NCBI GenBank assembly: GCA_016801885.1
Contig: CM028903.1
Span: 17,281,035-17,345,034 of the forward strand
Direction: 5' to 3'
Source of the DNA: Toxotes chatareus
Lineage: Eukaryota; Chordata; Actinopteri; Toxotidae
DNA length: 64,000 bases
Shown here piece after piece: positions 1 to 12,461 of this stretch. How positions within the stretch are numbered: the first letter of the stretch is position 1; each line of letters starts with the position of its first letter. Made by a program: the position numbers and the translations under genes. The notes beneath the pieces are model-generated. The model searched no databases, was not told the DNA's origin, and was given only the letters and a program-made list of their open reading frames with translations.

Positions 1-231
1 GAACAAAGACAAATCTCATGTAAAAACCATCTGTAATGTGTGATTATAGAAAACTCACCCATAAGACAACATAGCACCTGCTATTCTCTGAAACTGGTAC
101 TCTAACTTACTTTTTTTTGGTCCATTTTTAAAGCTAGTCTGGTATGTTCACACCACAATATTACAAAGACACATTTATTGCTCTGGGAAGTGCCATAGTG
201 GTGGTTTTATTGCTTTCAACTGAGGAAATGG

Positions 232-255
232 AAAAAAAAAAAAAAAAAAAAAAAA
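232..255. repeat. Poly(A) run, 24 bp
   Basis: Uninterrupted A24. No recognisable SINE or LINE body adjoins it, so I treat it as a simple homopolymer, not a retrotransposon tail. Confidence 0.9.
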
Positions 256-431
256 GAACAGGAAATGTAATGTAGAAGATTTATTGCAATTTTCTGAGGC
301 AAAACTTGTATTTTTGGTACATTTCATGTTCCTTTTAAGAAAAGCTTGAGAGAGGATAGCAAGAAACATTTAACCAGCCATTGCAAATAACAGGTTTTAA
401 AGTGACCGAATGGGTTGTTCCATTATGTTAT

Positions 432-508
432 ATCCCTCTCCTTACCACCCCTCCTTCTCTCACCACCCCCACCAAACCACCCACCACCCCCACATTCCAC
501 CACACGCA
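432..508. repeat. C-rich, almost G-free tract
   Basis: Runs of three to five C separated by A/T-containing spacers. The minus strand is correspondingly G-rich and could form a G-quadruplex, with rather long loops. Confidence 0.6.
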
Positions 509-2688
509 CTGTGATCTGGGAAAATGCCTTCTTTTCACATAATACAAAGATAAGCATACTATCTCACACCAGTATCTGTCAAGTGCCATTAGTTTCCCAG
601 CCATTCCATTTCGCTCTGTGGATCCATACTCTGTGCCTGGTAATGATAAAGTCACTTAAATGAATGGCTCTTGGGCTGGCTGTAGATAATCTTCACTGAA
701 GAACGATCGCTGTGTTCCACTACTTCAAATGCTCACCTTGACTTTGTAACTATGCTGTAATGCATGTTGCACAGAACAGTAAATATCAAAGTCAATTTAT
801 TAAACAACTGCTTTCTGTACTCTGCATCTCTGTAGTGTAGATTAGAAATACTTGGGCTTGTCTGCCAAGGAACAAGACAAGAAAATAGAATATTGTGAAA
901 TATTTCAGCATTTAAAGGAAAATGTGATCAAATGCAGCCTTTGAGCAAAGTTTATAGTAGTATGTCCACTGACTATAAACAGGGCTCCTTATTTTTATTA
1001 ATTTCTATTTCTGAAAATAGGTGAATTAATCAGCGTTTATTTTTACTACGAATGCACCGGTGTTAAACTGTAGGCAAAGACAGGTGAGACTCAGCGAAAG
1101 AGCTCAGGTTATTTGTGCAACTCCCATCAACAACTGAAAGAAGAATACATTTTGAAATATAGAACTTAGTTTACTGAGTTCAGTTGCATCTTCACTAGAT
1201 TTTTCTATTTATTGCATACTATCTGAAGCACATACAGAGCTGTTCTCTTTTCAAAAAGACCTTGGTTTTCAATAATCTCCTCCTTTTTGAAAAGTCAGAT
1301 TGTTTTTCTCTGAAAAATCAATTGTAAATGACAGCCATTCAATACACATGCTTATTTCAGGTAGGGGCAGTTTGAAATTACATTTTGAAATGACATGACA
1401 ACAAAGACTTGAGCCATGAATTATATAGGCAGGTGTTTTGTGTATCAGCCTACAGGATGTCTATTTAAAATGTTTATAGTCCTTTCTAGGCGTTAGTGGA
1501 AGAACTCCTTCACACTGATGGATCGACAGAGTTAGATATTTCTGCTGTCAGCTTTTTTAAAATGTGTTCCATGCAACATCCCCTGAGTACCATCAAAACG
1601 GGGAGGGCTGTGTATGTGCACCCTAATCCAGCTCATGCTAAATGGAGAGAAACTCAATCTTGCATAAAGGTATGATCTTTGCATCTACAAAGCTAGTTGA
1701 GCACAGCACGTTAGTCATCCATATCGCGCCCCACACTGAATTCCCCCAACAACATGCCTGCTTTGCCTATTGCCATAGCAACTTACACTAAGAACTCCCA
1801 ACTCACAGTGAAGATTTGGTGTCTACACAGTAAAGACTCTTAAGTCCACCCTTTTTGGTTCCATATTGTGTCTACAAGCATTTGACAATTTACTCAGCAA
1901 CTCCAAAAATTTATCCTGATAATTCCTAAAACAGACTGCCGACATCAAACTCTTGTTATCTCCTGCCAGATAGATTATGCAGATGCGAAGACTGTGAGCC
2001 CTCAAACTGCATGAATGAATAAACACATATATGTGTGCATACACACACACACACTCTCACATAAAAGTCACATAAAACACATATACCTGAAGCCAACAAT
2101 AACTACTAAATCCTCTGGAAAAGTGGACTTATCGGTTTTCAATATAGGCCAATTAACTAGGGAAATATCTGCTTCTTCACATCCTCTCAATCCATCACAC
2201 AAAGTTGAAATAGGAGATGTGTGGTCATTTTTTCAAAGAGTTATAGAGCTTAAAAATCAATGCCATGTCTCGCTGCTTTTCAAGGGCTAATCCCCCCACA
2301 GTTGTTGGCAGCTGTTATTTGTTTACATACGAAGCAGATGTTGAAGATGGGTTTTTTTTTTGGGCACACTTTATGGCAGACTTTTAACTGAAAAATGTAC
2401 AGTCAGTGATCAAAAGCACAGCTAACATGCTGTGGCAAATTGACAAAATATACCAAGTAGCTTGGGTTGTCATCTTGGGTTAGCACTGCTGAACTCTCAA
2501 CTGTGAAACAAATAAGATATAGTTGGAAAGCATTTCTAAAAGGATGATGGTGCTGTTGTTGTTAAATAGTAGCATTTTAGATTTCCGTTTAACTAACAGA
2601 CTGCAAGTTGACAAGACAAAGACTGTTTTAAAGTCTTAAGGTGAAAATGCCTCATCTTCAAGCACGCCCACATTAAAGGGGATTCTGT

Positions 2689-2711
2689 GTTATCGCTGAC
2701 TCAGTGATAAC
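2689..2711. promoter_or_regulatory. Palindromic MARE/AP-1-like site
   Basis: A 23-bp palindrome with arms gttatc/gataac around gctgactcagt. The centre holds TGACTCA, the AP-1 heptamer, extended to GCTGACTCAG as in Maf recognition elements. There is one mismatched pair in 11. Maf, Nrf/NF-E2, Fos/Jun and Bach factors bind such sites. Occupancy is inferred, not shown. Confidence 0.4.
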
Positions 2712-5700
2712 TCAGAACTTAATGAGCAGACCTCTAACAGCCAATGACAGACCATAATGTTATAAAGGTCTTCATTTAGATTTTGAAGAAAATACAATGA
2801 CTCATCAAACTTTCAACCTATCATCAAATGAACTGAAGTGTTAGCTGAAAATATCGTTTTACATCAAGGCTGTCAGACCAGGTGTATGTTGACTTATTTG
2901 TTAAATTTTGATGAATGAGCAATGAGATGGGTAAAGAGGAAAGTCAGATGGTAATAAATCTCCTCAGCGACTTGTCAACTAAAGGACCTTGAAACTCCTT
3001 CCTTAACTCTTACTGAAGAAAGCACACTTCCATTGCAAACCATGGGACGGGACTTACATAAACAAATGTGACTGTATTCTGCAGTTTAATCCTGCTTAAG
3101 TTCAATGCTCTTGGGGAACTTTTGTTGGAAAGGAAACCAGAGGTGCTTGCCAGTGTCTTTGAAACTCCACTGCCTCAAAAGAAGATGTGAAGTATATAAG
3201 CTCCCCTCAATGAGACGGTCAGTCCTTTTGTTCAGCAAGGACAAGAACTCATCTGTCTCCTGCAGGTTTACACAGTGCTTGAGCTTATAGCTGTGTGTAT
3301 TTGAAGTTAAGCTGAATAAACAAGGCAATAAATCAAATGAAACTGTGCACAACTGTTTATCAGTGTAATTGAAATGTAGATCCCCAATGAGAGAGAAAAA
3401 GTTGTGGATGCAGATCATGAACTCACTAAATCAGAACTTCACAGCTGAAAATGATTTTTTTTTTTTTTTTTTTTGTATGACCATTAATTTATGATGAAAC
3501 TAAAGTATCTATGTTAAATCCACAATGGTTTCAAATGAATTATTTTTAAAGGAAAAACTAAAAACTAAGGAGTTTGACAGAGGGGCTTTGAAATCAGATA
3601 CTATTTAACTCAACTGTGATCAATTTTTGAAAGCTAATTTGGATTCAGACTGGTTGATGAATTCATAGCTAATCACAGGCCACATGTGAAAACCTGCAAC
3701 TTTTCAAAACATCTGTCCAAATCACCAGAATACAATAATCACTAGAGAAAGCAAAAAAAATAGTATCTACAACCCATACACAACACAGATCAAGTCTGTT
3801 TATGGCATGATTAACAAAGATTAGTCCTCCAGTTCTGAAAGTGACAATATAAGCAATGTGGGAAGAGTTCCGTTTCCCTGTTCCTCAGTGTTCCCTTGAC
3901 GGAAGATATATTGAGAGTAGTAGAGGAAATCATTCCCCCACCGTGGCATGTATACGGCTTGAAAGACCTTCACATGGCCCCAGGAGGAAAGATAAAGCTA
4001 CAGAATGCTGCAGTCAGCCTATTGTTTCACGAGCACAGATTTACAGTTTAAACAGATAGCACCAGAAGCATTAACAAAAACCATCATAAGAGAGGCTGGT
4101 ATAAACAAGTATAATATTGCACAGATCAAAATTATGGTTGTCAGAATGGTCACACAAAAAGCCCAAAAGAGAGCGTTTTTTTTACTCCATTTTTTTCCTG
4201 ACAGTGTACTATTTATACATCACAATATGTGCTGAAATCAGTGTGGGTGTCAAGGAGAAACTGCTTCATTCCTCTACATTATTTTTAGGGGGTTTGACTC
4301 CATTGTTTGCTTACTAACATTTTCTGTATCAGTGTTCAAGAGAAAAAATATTGGTTGCTGACCTCTCTGGCGGTCACACCAATCACAAACAGTGGGATTC
4401 CAGGCAATAATAGGTACCGTGGTTGAGGTTTGCGGCCGAGTGGATTCATCAGGAAAAGTCAAGGTATATTTCATTTATCAAGATTCCTCATGCTATCAAA
4501 CTCAACAGTGGGCCAATTGGTATTTCAGGTCCCTGAAATTGCCCTTTAGCCACAAGGCCGGGACCCTTAGTTTAGAAAGAGTGCACAAGCAACACATACA
4601 CTTTGGTGAAATATTGTTAGTTGTACTTTGTTACTGTAAAAATAGTAGATTATGTTGTGGAAATACAGTACATCCCCATCTCTGTGGTGGCAAAATGTGT
4701 TTGAACACCATCCAAAAAAATCACATCTTTTCATAGACCTAACATATTCCACCCACATCAGGCTTGCTGTCAAGGCATCTCCTGGTAATCCTGGTTGTTG
4801 TTGACTAAATAGACGCTGAAGACTAAAACTAACTCTGCGTATGTATTTGGCTCCCTGCAGTTCATGAAGCAGTGTAGATACAACCACATAAAAATGAGTT
4901 TACACATGCTCGCTTTAAGAGGAGGCCATCAAACAGCAGTAGATCAGTGATGTAGAGTATGAAAATGGGACATAAAGGGCCAAATTTGGTTTCTAGAGGG
5001 AGGAAGGGTTCAGGGGATCTTATACCTTCCTGTCCAGTAATGTGGGCTTGCTAGGTGGATTAACAGAGGTCCTAAGCTGAGTGCTACAGATTGTCGGGAT
5101 TTAGGGATTTGGTAGGGAGGGATTGACGGTAGTGCGTGTAGATCGGGGTGGATATTGAGAGCAGATGGCTGTGATTTGGGCATGATTATCCAGCCGGTAT
5201 TGTCACTGATCTCCATCATCCTGTTTCATTTTCTCAGGAAGTGCAGCTCATCTGCAGAGAATCCAACTGCCCCAATCCCAGGCAATGAACTCCGTTAATG
5301 GGGAGGATTAAAGGTACCCCTTCCCCTGTTTCTGCAGTGCCTCCGTTTCTCTTCTGACCTGACGAGGATTGTCTTTCGTCCAAACGTCATCATTTATGCC
5401 AACATTACGAAACATCTGATGTGCAAGCCTCTTGATTAGATAAGAGCGATAGAATTAACTTGTCTTTCTGGGTTTGTTTATACCGCTATACATCACTTTT
5501 AAAAATAATTAAAACAGAAAAACCTTGAAACAAGTGGGAGAGAAACTGTTGACTCCTCACAATAGAGATTTAGACTGTTACTGGCTAAAGCAGGTGAGAT
5601 CAGATCAAATCACAAAGCTAGATCATAGTCATTCTGAGAAAAAAAAAACAAAACAAAAAAATCTGCTTCAGAGAAGGTCTGCCAAGGGACAAGGGCCAAA

Positions 5701-5868
5701 ACGACTTGCCAAAGAAGGAAATTAATTTGAGTCTATAGCAAGTAGTGAGTGTTTAAAGGCAAACAATATTAATCTCAAACATGAGCATATGTCGTCAGGG
5801 TGTTTCTTGGCACTGTGAAGTCCATTAACAGCCAGTTTCTATCAAGTGTGATGGTTTGTCCAAAGCCT
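2712..5868. other. Non-coding stretch, no gene seen
   Basis: Contains a T20 run (3455-3474) and low-complexity AT sequence. Minus-strand frames at 3086-3418 and 4567-4887 reach 106-110 codons but match no family I know and lack splice signals at sensible places. Confidence 0.55.
3455..3474. repeat. Poly(T) run, 20 bp
   Basis: Uninterrupted T20, a simple homopolymer. Confidence 0.9.
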
Positions 5869-5885
5869 AGGTCACAGTAAGGTCA
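5869..5885 (+). promoter_or_regulatory. Exact DR5 element (retinoic-acid-type)
   Basis: Two perfect AGGTCA half-sites are separated by five bases (cagta). Direct repeats of AGGTCA with 5-bp spacing are the classic RAR/RXR response element. It lies deep in the presumed first intron of the minus-strand gene, about 20 kb from its start codon. The sequence match is exact; function is inferred. Confidence 0.5.
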
Positions 5886-6258
5886 ACCAATCTTTCTCAC
5901 ACGGCACATTTAAAACAAGGTTAATCCTGGTGCTGTCTCTGCCTTATAGAGGGTGCACTAATCTGAGTGCTCCATTAAAGGCCTCAGGAAGGTTAACTCA
6001 GAAGCTTTACAGCAGACGCAAATGCCCACTTAGAAAAAAATGTCCACACACACTCGCACAGGCACACCTGTGTCTACATAGCCAGGTAACATTTTAACCT
6101 TGGGGGATACCAAAAGAAGACAATGGTATCGTTTTTCCAAATTCATTCTTTATTTTAAAACCACTGGCAGGTTCATTTTTAGAGTCTCTTTAAATAAATT
6201 TTAAAAATGTTAAAAAATATTGTCAGTGAAAGATAAGATTCACTTTAAAATAGAAAAT

Positions 6259-6276
6259 TATATATATATATATATA
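6259..6276. repeat. (TA)9 microsatellite
   Basis: Perfect TA dinucleotide run followed by an A-rich stretch. Confidence 0.9.
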
Positions 6277-6567
6277 AAAAAAAAGAAAACATACAAATAC
6301 AAAAAAACAAAACAAAAACACACACATTACCCATCACCTTTCCTTGCTTTCAGCACCACTTGCATTAAGCTGCTTTGGCAAAGTGATACTTTGTCTCACT
6401 TTTGATCTGTGCTCAATCTTTGTGACAGGACCCTCCGAGAAAAAGGCTCTTGGCACAATTTACACCAGTATGGGGTGTGAGTGAGATTCCCACTACAACA
6501 AACCATTAGCAAAAACCCTCCACATCCCATCTGATATCCATGCCTTGTCCATGTGATGGGAGCTGCC

Positions 6568-6579
6568 GTGTGTGTGTGT

Positions 6580-6613
<34 letters not shown>
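6568..6613. repeat. (GT)n microsatellite, 46 bp
   Basis: GT/TG dinucleotide run with one interruption (tgtatg). Likely length-polymorphic. Confidence 0.95.
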
Positions 6614-8539
6614 TGGGGCTGATGTACAAGGCCCAGGGCGAGTGACAAACACAGACCTTAATAATGAGCGGGCACTATAGGGTACTGGAGGGGCAGATTG
6701 CAACCCCCTGACTGTATGGCTGCCTGTGCTACATCCACTGTATCACTGTCACAATACCACTTCAGTAAAGCAAAAAGTGACTGCGTGGGTTTCAAATAGG
6801 AGTAGTTGCCAAGTTACCAAGTGTCTCCAGTTGTTGAGACATGCTTTTGTCTTTATATTTTTTTTTCTATTGCCTCCTTTCAACCATTAAGCTGAAAAAA
6901 AAGAAAAGTTTGTATAGTTGTGTGACTTCAATGTCACTTTGTCAGAGAACTGTTTAGCTACTTGTCAGTGCAGATTATTTCTAATGCTTCAGCCAACTGT
7001 TTCAATGTCAGCACATTCAGTAAACAACGTGATTCGTTTTCTGCAAACTTACAACAACTTTCAGTAAACATTATAAGGTCTTAAAGGCTTCAGACTGTTT
7101 TGTCCTCTCGATTTATTACAAGATTCGCATATTGTATGCTCAGCTTTTCCAATGAGAAAATAGGACAAGAACATTTCAACGTCTGTTTTCATGAGTTATA
7201 AGAGACTCCATGGAGTGCTCTGTGTTTCATGTGAATTCAGATAAAAACCTGAGCATTAGAAAAAGAGGCAATGCAGACCCTTACAGGATGTATCTGCTAG
7301 GTGCTACACATACCAGGATGGGTATTTACTAATGCTAATGAGACATTTTAAGCAGAGGTTAACATTTTTCTTCACTGAAGGCTACTCTACCCCTAAGTAT
7401 GATATGGCATGCAGGGTACTCTAACTGTGCTATAGGAATAGAAGCATTATGATAATGAGAACTTGCCCTGTGAAGAATACATTTGCTGTTGGAAAACATT
7501 TTGGCTTCTGCCTTGGGAGCTAATTGAGTACTCTGACAATGCAGTGCTTGGCTGGTTCACATACACACAGAGGTGGAAAATTCAATTTCGCAGCAGGTTC
7601 AGAGCACTCTGCAAGGAGAAGCGAAAGGAAAAGGAGTGCCTGGATTAAAGAGTCTGAGCTGGCTATGTGGCTCTGTGTCTGGCTCAGTGGGCATATTCTT
7701 TTCATTACACTATCGTGTTTATTGTTTTATTGACCAGATGACAGTGAGACTGAACATGTGAATATGCCGTATTGTACCTGTCAAAGGGTTTTAAGACTAC
7801 ATGTTAGCGTTCTACATTGAACTGTGGAGCTACAAAATTGTAAATTTATTTCCAAGTCATGGTTATAAATGACTTTAGACTTTTTGTTTTGTCAGAAAGG
7901 GCTCAGATCCTAATCAATCTTCCGAGTCACGCTTAACAGACAGCATATTCTATACTTGGTACACAGGTCAGGTTAACACCTTCTACTCTTTTTTCTGCTG
8001 ATTTCCTTTTTTTTTTTCTCAGTGTGTTTAGTCTGTCCATCCAAAGCAACACACTGTACCTCAACAGCTGCTGGCAAGACTGGTGTTTTGGTGTTTCCCT
8101 GGACTTTTCTTCAACCTCAAGGGGAAAACTGTTTTCATTTGATTTGTTTTGTTTACCTCCATGGCCTTTTGTCTATTGCCACCTTCAGGATAAACATTAC
8201 CTGCAGTGCTCTAATATAAAAATCATCAATTTATTGTTCAGTCCATGCACTGTTGTCATATTGTGTGTGATGTGGGGAATCCACCAGCATCTACAGACCA
8301 CAAGTGGGAGCTCAGACTTACTATTTCTAGTAAATAAACGAGCTTTCAATGATTACTTTTTCCCATTTCTGGATGACTTTGAGTACTGTAAGAGTTAAAT
8401 TAATGCTTTTTTAATTAATAAATTTCTTGATATGACACTCTGTAGTGCAATAAGCACCCTGTCCTTTTTTGTAGTGAGTTGATATTTGTTTCCAATAACA
8501 AAGACTAACTGTCCACCAAATACCTATACCCGTGTATTT

Positions 8540-8760
8540 AAGGGACCGCTAATTTGCAAGCTCTTAGAGCCTAATGCTTAATTAAAGCCCTATTTAAGGC
8601 CGGCACATTGGATAACTTCCTAATTAAGCCTCTATATGTTAAAAACACAAGGCTCAATGGTAAGACAAGTACACTGATACACATTATCTGCCTAATTAGA
8701 GTGATCAGGCTGTTGTCAGTCAGATCATCATCATTTTCCAATGAAATACAAACTCACAAA
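8540..8760. promoter_or_regulatory. Homeodomain-motif-rich candidate conserved element
   Basis: Three TAATTA cores (8579-8585, 8621-8627, 8693-8699) lie in about 120 bp of unique-looking sequence without homopolymers, unlike the flanks. Such clusters are typical of vertebrate developmental enhancers. Conservation cannot be judged here. Confidence 0.3.
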
Positions 8761-9133
8761 GAAGGGTAAACATATAGATCAGGGAGCTCCATGATATCAG
8801 CACCGTGATCTTCAAGTGAGTGTCACTATGGCCCCCATGTGCTGTCTGCAGTTGTATTATGCTATCCAAGTATGTATTGCAAGTGGCAGAGAGACCCAGC
8901 TGCTGCCACTGGCCCAGCCCTTGACCCAGACACAGCACTGGGGTCAGTCCCAGTCACAGAGGATTGCTCTTTATGCCTGTCTTGCTGATACAGCTCGGAC
9001 AGAAGGCACAAAGAAGTGGTAGTGGGTGGCCCTAAGAAAACCACAAAGAGAAACTGGCCTTTCACATTTGCTCCAAAAACACACATACACTTACTGGAAT
9101 ATTCAAAATGACACCATGTAGACTCACTGAGCA

Positions 9134-9217
9134 CATTACAGTAATAAAAACTGTTATAATATAACAGTTTTACTTTAGTAATGAAGTTTTACTTTAGTAA
9201 TGAGTATTACTTTAGAT
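9134..9217. repeat. Palindrome fused to a 19-bp-period tandem repeat
   Basis: Positions 9147-9171 form a perfect 12-bp-arm palindrome (aaaactgttata / tataacagtttt) around one A, with weaker pairing out to 9134 and 9183. The right arm runs into a direct repeat: ttttactttagtaatga at 9168-9184 and exactly again at 9187-9203, plus a partial third copy at 9206-9217. Confidence 0.8.
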
Positions 9218-12200
9218 ATAAATTATCATTTTTTTAAAATCTGACGTGTATGACTGTTTAATAAATTATTTATTTACTAGTTTATTTTTTGGTATTACTA
9301 TTATTATAAATATTTGTCTATTTGCATTTCCTGTTGGACCAAAATGTCATCAACATTCATAATCAGCAGTTTCAGTTCTGTGATGCTCTGTTGGTGTTGT
9401 TGACTGATCTTGAAAAATAAAAGATTCAGTCAACACAGGGAAGGAAGCTACATAAAAGAGGCTGTTGAGAAGGAAAAAAAAAAAAACAAGAGTACTTTGA
9501 AGGTAGGGTTACAACACTCTTGGGACAACCTGCAGATTTCTCATTGTCATCAACATAGACGTGCCCTTGATCAAAGGCGCACACTGCCCCCATTGTTTGC
9601 ACCAGTGTAAGGGGGGAAAAATACTTCCTGCAGGGCTTCTCAATACAGAGAAATCTATTTGTTTCAATTCCCTTTGAAAGAAACACAGCTGAATCAAGTT
9701 CTTGTCTGACAAATTAAAATCTGTGCAAAGACCAAAGTGTTGTTTAGTACACATTGATTTTGGGTCCTAAACACAGACAACAGCCATATTTTCTTACAAA
9801 GGTAGTTTTCTTGCTTCTTGTTTGGTGGAATACTTTGAACCTATTAACTGTGCTGTTTTGTTCTGCCATAGTAATTACTTATGAAGCAAAGCACAGGTTT
9901 GAATTTGCATTATAATGTGGAGAGGGCACGTTTTCACTCAGCACTACACTTTTAGAGCTCCATGCAAGATAGCAGAGAAATTAGCTCATAGGCATTGCAG
10001 TGCAGTGCTGAACTCAGTCTCTCGCTAAATGACTCTTAATTCAGGGAGCCCTTTTCTCTCTTTGAATACCGCGCAATTAGCATTTGATGCTAGAGGTGCT
10101 ATAGATTGTGCTGTGGTGTAGCAGTGGGACTGTAGAGCCTGTGGAGGAGAGGACGAGTGATGTTAATTTCAGTATGGGGGTGGCCAGTCGTGGGAGGACT
10201 AAGTTGAGATGGTTGCCTTTTTAAAAATTTCCAGCTAGTGAGCAATATCAACCATGTACCTGGCTTTACTGAGGGCATTACTGAAAGCGATTCTCTATCT
10301 CTTGTCTCATTTGCACTTTATGCCAAAAGTTTTCTGCGTGGGTAGCCTTCAGTATTGTTAATGATGCTGCCCTTCTGCTGTATACCAACAAGTCTGCAGT
10401 GCTCCTCAATATGGCAGACAGAGACAGATACAGAGAGACAGAGACCAAGTAGGGCATCTTGGAGCAGCCAGGGTCCTCTGAACAAAGAGCAAGAGCTCAT
10501 CTGTTAGTCTGGTGGATGATAGGGCCACGTGGCGCGGTAGTGTGCCATTCTTTCTAGAGGGTTCGAATATCCTTGGCATTTCTGCCACATACAGCAGCAG
10601 TGAAAGACAGGCCATGCCTGCAAGTGGGCTGATGTTTTGTGTGTGTTCATGTTTTAGAAATAGGTATTCTCAAGTTAAAACTCGCAGCTTTTGGCCCATT
10701 TTTCTTATGTGTGTCTGACAAGAAACTAAAAGCAGAAGTAAGGTCAGGGAGAGAAAGATAAACTTGGTGTTCCTTATAATGTGTTTTCTCTCTTCCCCTT
10801 AAGACACTGCACTCTGCCATCAGTCATCTATTTGCTTCACTGTCACACAGGCATATGTTAGAGTTGTCCTGTCATGTTGCATTTCGTGAACTTTAAGATG
10901 CCCCTGACCTGCTTTATGTCGCCGGAGGGCGAGGAAGCTGTGGGGTGGGATGATGGGATGCAGGCTGGTGTTCTCTGTCCTAGCATGAGTCTCTAGGGTC
11001 AGGTAAAAGTAAGTGCACATGTGACATGCAGTCATGTTAATACTTACATGTTGCTATTTATTTCTTTATTTCTTTGCTGTCATACCACGCTCCCCTAGCA
11101 TGCTCTGGTTCAGTTTCCCAACTCTCACTCCAGCCGTGTGACTTAATCAGTCTGACAGACTCTGGGTGCCTGGGGAAAGTCTCTCTCTCTCCGTAGTCCC
11201 CTTTCTCCTTAAGTTTACGCTCTCTGTGACAAACTCATTCTGGCACCTTTTCAAAATGCGGTGCTCTCTGTTGGACGGCCCTCTATAGTCTCTTCACACT
11301 CACACACACATGCGTACACACCACAGCTAAGAGCACAAGCTCGGTAGAGTACATGCCACACACAAAGCATGCACAGATGCACACAGGTACATGCGGGAGC
11401 GCACATAAAAACAAGATTATGCACAGACATAAATACACACAGAATGTGGCTAAAAAGCAAGACGTACAATATCCCTCAGGCCCATATTATGTCTCACACC
11501 TCTCTCCCTCAGATATCCTCCTCGTTCCAGTTTAAATGCTTACTCAAACAGCTCCCGTGCATAAAGAGGTAGCAGTTCTGCTTATTGGTTTATTGTTATT
11601 GAGAAAAATTTTCAATTAGTTTTCATTGGAGTCTCGTGGTGTCTGACCTCTTGAGTTCTTTTTCAGAGCTCATTATAAAAGCAATGGGATTGAACATCCA
11701 TGGTGCCAGCTAACCTTGGCCCGAGTCCAATACATTCTGGCTAAGAAAGTGGGCTAGAGAAAACTTCAGCCTGTGGTTAAGGACCTCCCTGCAGGGCTCA
11801 GATGCTTCACTATTTAATTCAACAACACAACAGCACCCCCGTGGCATCTTCAACCACTCCACTTAATCTGAGAACTAAAAAAGATTTTTATTTTCTGGAA
11901 AAGCCAAATGGCACTCTCCCTACCTCAGTCTGTCATCTACTGGGACCTGATTAAACTTCGACAGAAAGCCTTTCCTAAAAAGCTGAGGACAGCTTTTCTA
12001 CTTGAAATGTTACTCATATAATGCCATGAATTTAAACTCACATCTAATTAAATGAATTATAAAGAAAAAAAGAGAGTCTGGATTTAGGAGACCTGAAGAT
12101 TTTCCCTATTATAAGTGGCACATGGAGAAAGTGCAGAAAGTTACCTCTGTGATAGACCTCAACCCCCCTCCCCATGGTGCCAAATTATTTAAGTCACCTA

Positions 12201-12297
12201 GGACTACTTCAGTTTAGCTTTACCTGTAAAATATCAGTCAGATACAACTCAGCCGTGACTTGGACTCTGATTCCTGAATGTTGTTACAGTTACTGTG

Positions 12298-12461
12298 TTC
12301 ACATTAACAATGTGGGAGCATTTATTCTTTTTAATAGTTTTAATAGTCTTTTTAATAGTTTAAAAACACTCACTACACCTAGTAGTTCATTGTCTGATGG
12401 GGTTGTTGCATGTATTCTGGGGCTCTTTTTCCATGTACATTTCACATTAACAATGTGAAAT
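12298..12461. repeat. Duplicated hairpin motif
   Basis: The 17-mer ttcacattaacaatgtg occurs at 12298-12314 and again at 12441-12457. Each copy is self-complementary (cacatt/aatgtg around aac); the second extends to a perfect 10-bp stem (12439-12461). The pair could be ends of a small element or a local duplication. Confidence 0.6.

Larger units (their letters stand above)
1..2688. other. Non-coding stretch, no gene seen
   Basis: AT-rich sequence with an A24 run (232-255), a C-rich, G-poor stretch (about 432-508) and a short CA run (2041-2054). Open frames of 64-91 codons on both strands run through these low-complexity parts and have no splice context or recognisable domain. Confidence 0.6.
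5886..8539. other. Non-coding stretch with TA and TG microsatellites
   Basis: AT-rich with two microsatellites. Frames near 6396-6703 are translations of the TG/CA repeat. A plus frame at 8024-8398 (124 codons) has no domain or codon signature I recognise. Confidence 0.55.

Noticed and set aside
3086..3418. 110-codon minus-strand open frame within the presumed intron
   Set aside because: Checked for an exon of the signal-peptide gene, but no acceptor/donor pair brackets it and no extracellular domain signature is present.
4567..4887. 106-codon minus-strand open frame
   Set aside because: No domain, no splice or promoter context; length within chance range for this much sequence.
6349..6360. 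ttcagcaccact, left half of an RE1/REST site
   Set aside because: The right half (GGACAGNGCC) is absent at canonical and expanded spacings.
6396..6703. Minus-strand frames with Thr-His repeats
   Set aside because: Direct translation of the GT microsatellite at 6568-6613.
8024..8398. 124-codon plus-strand open frame
   Set aside because: Hydrophobic, cysteine-scattered chance frame without homologue signature or splice context.
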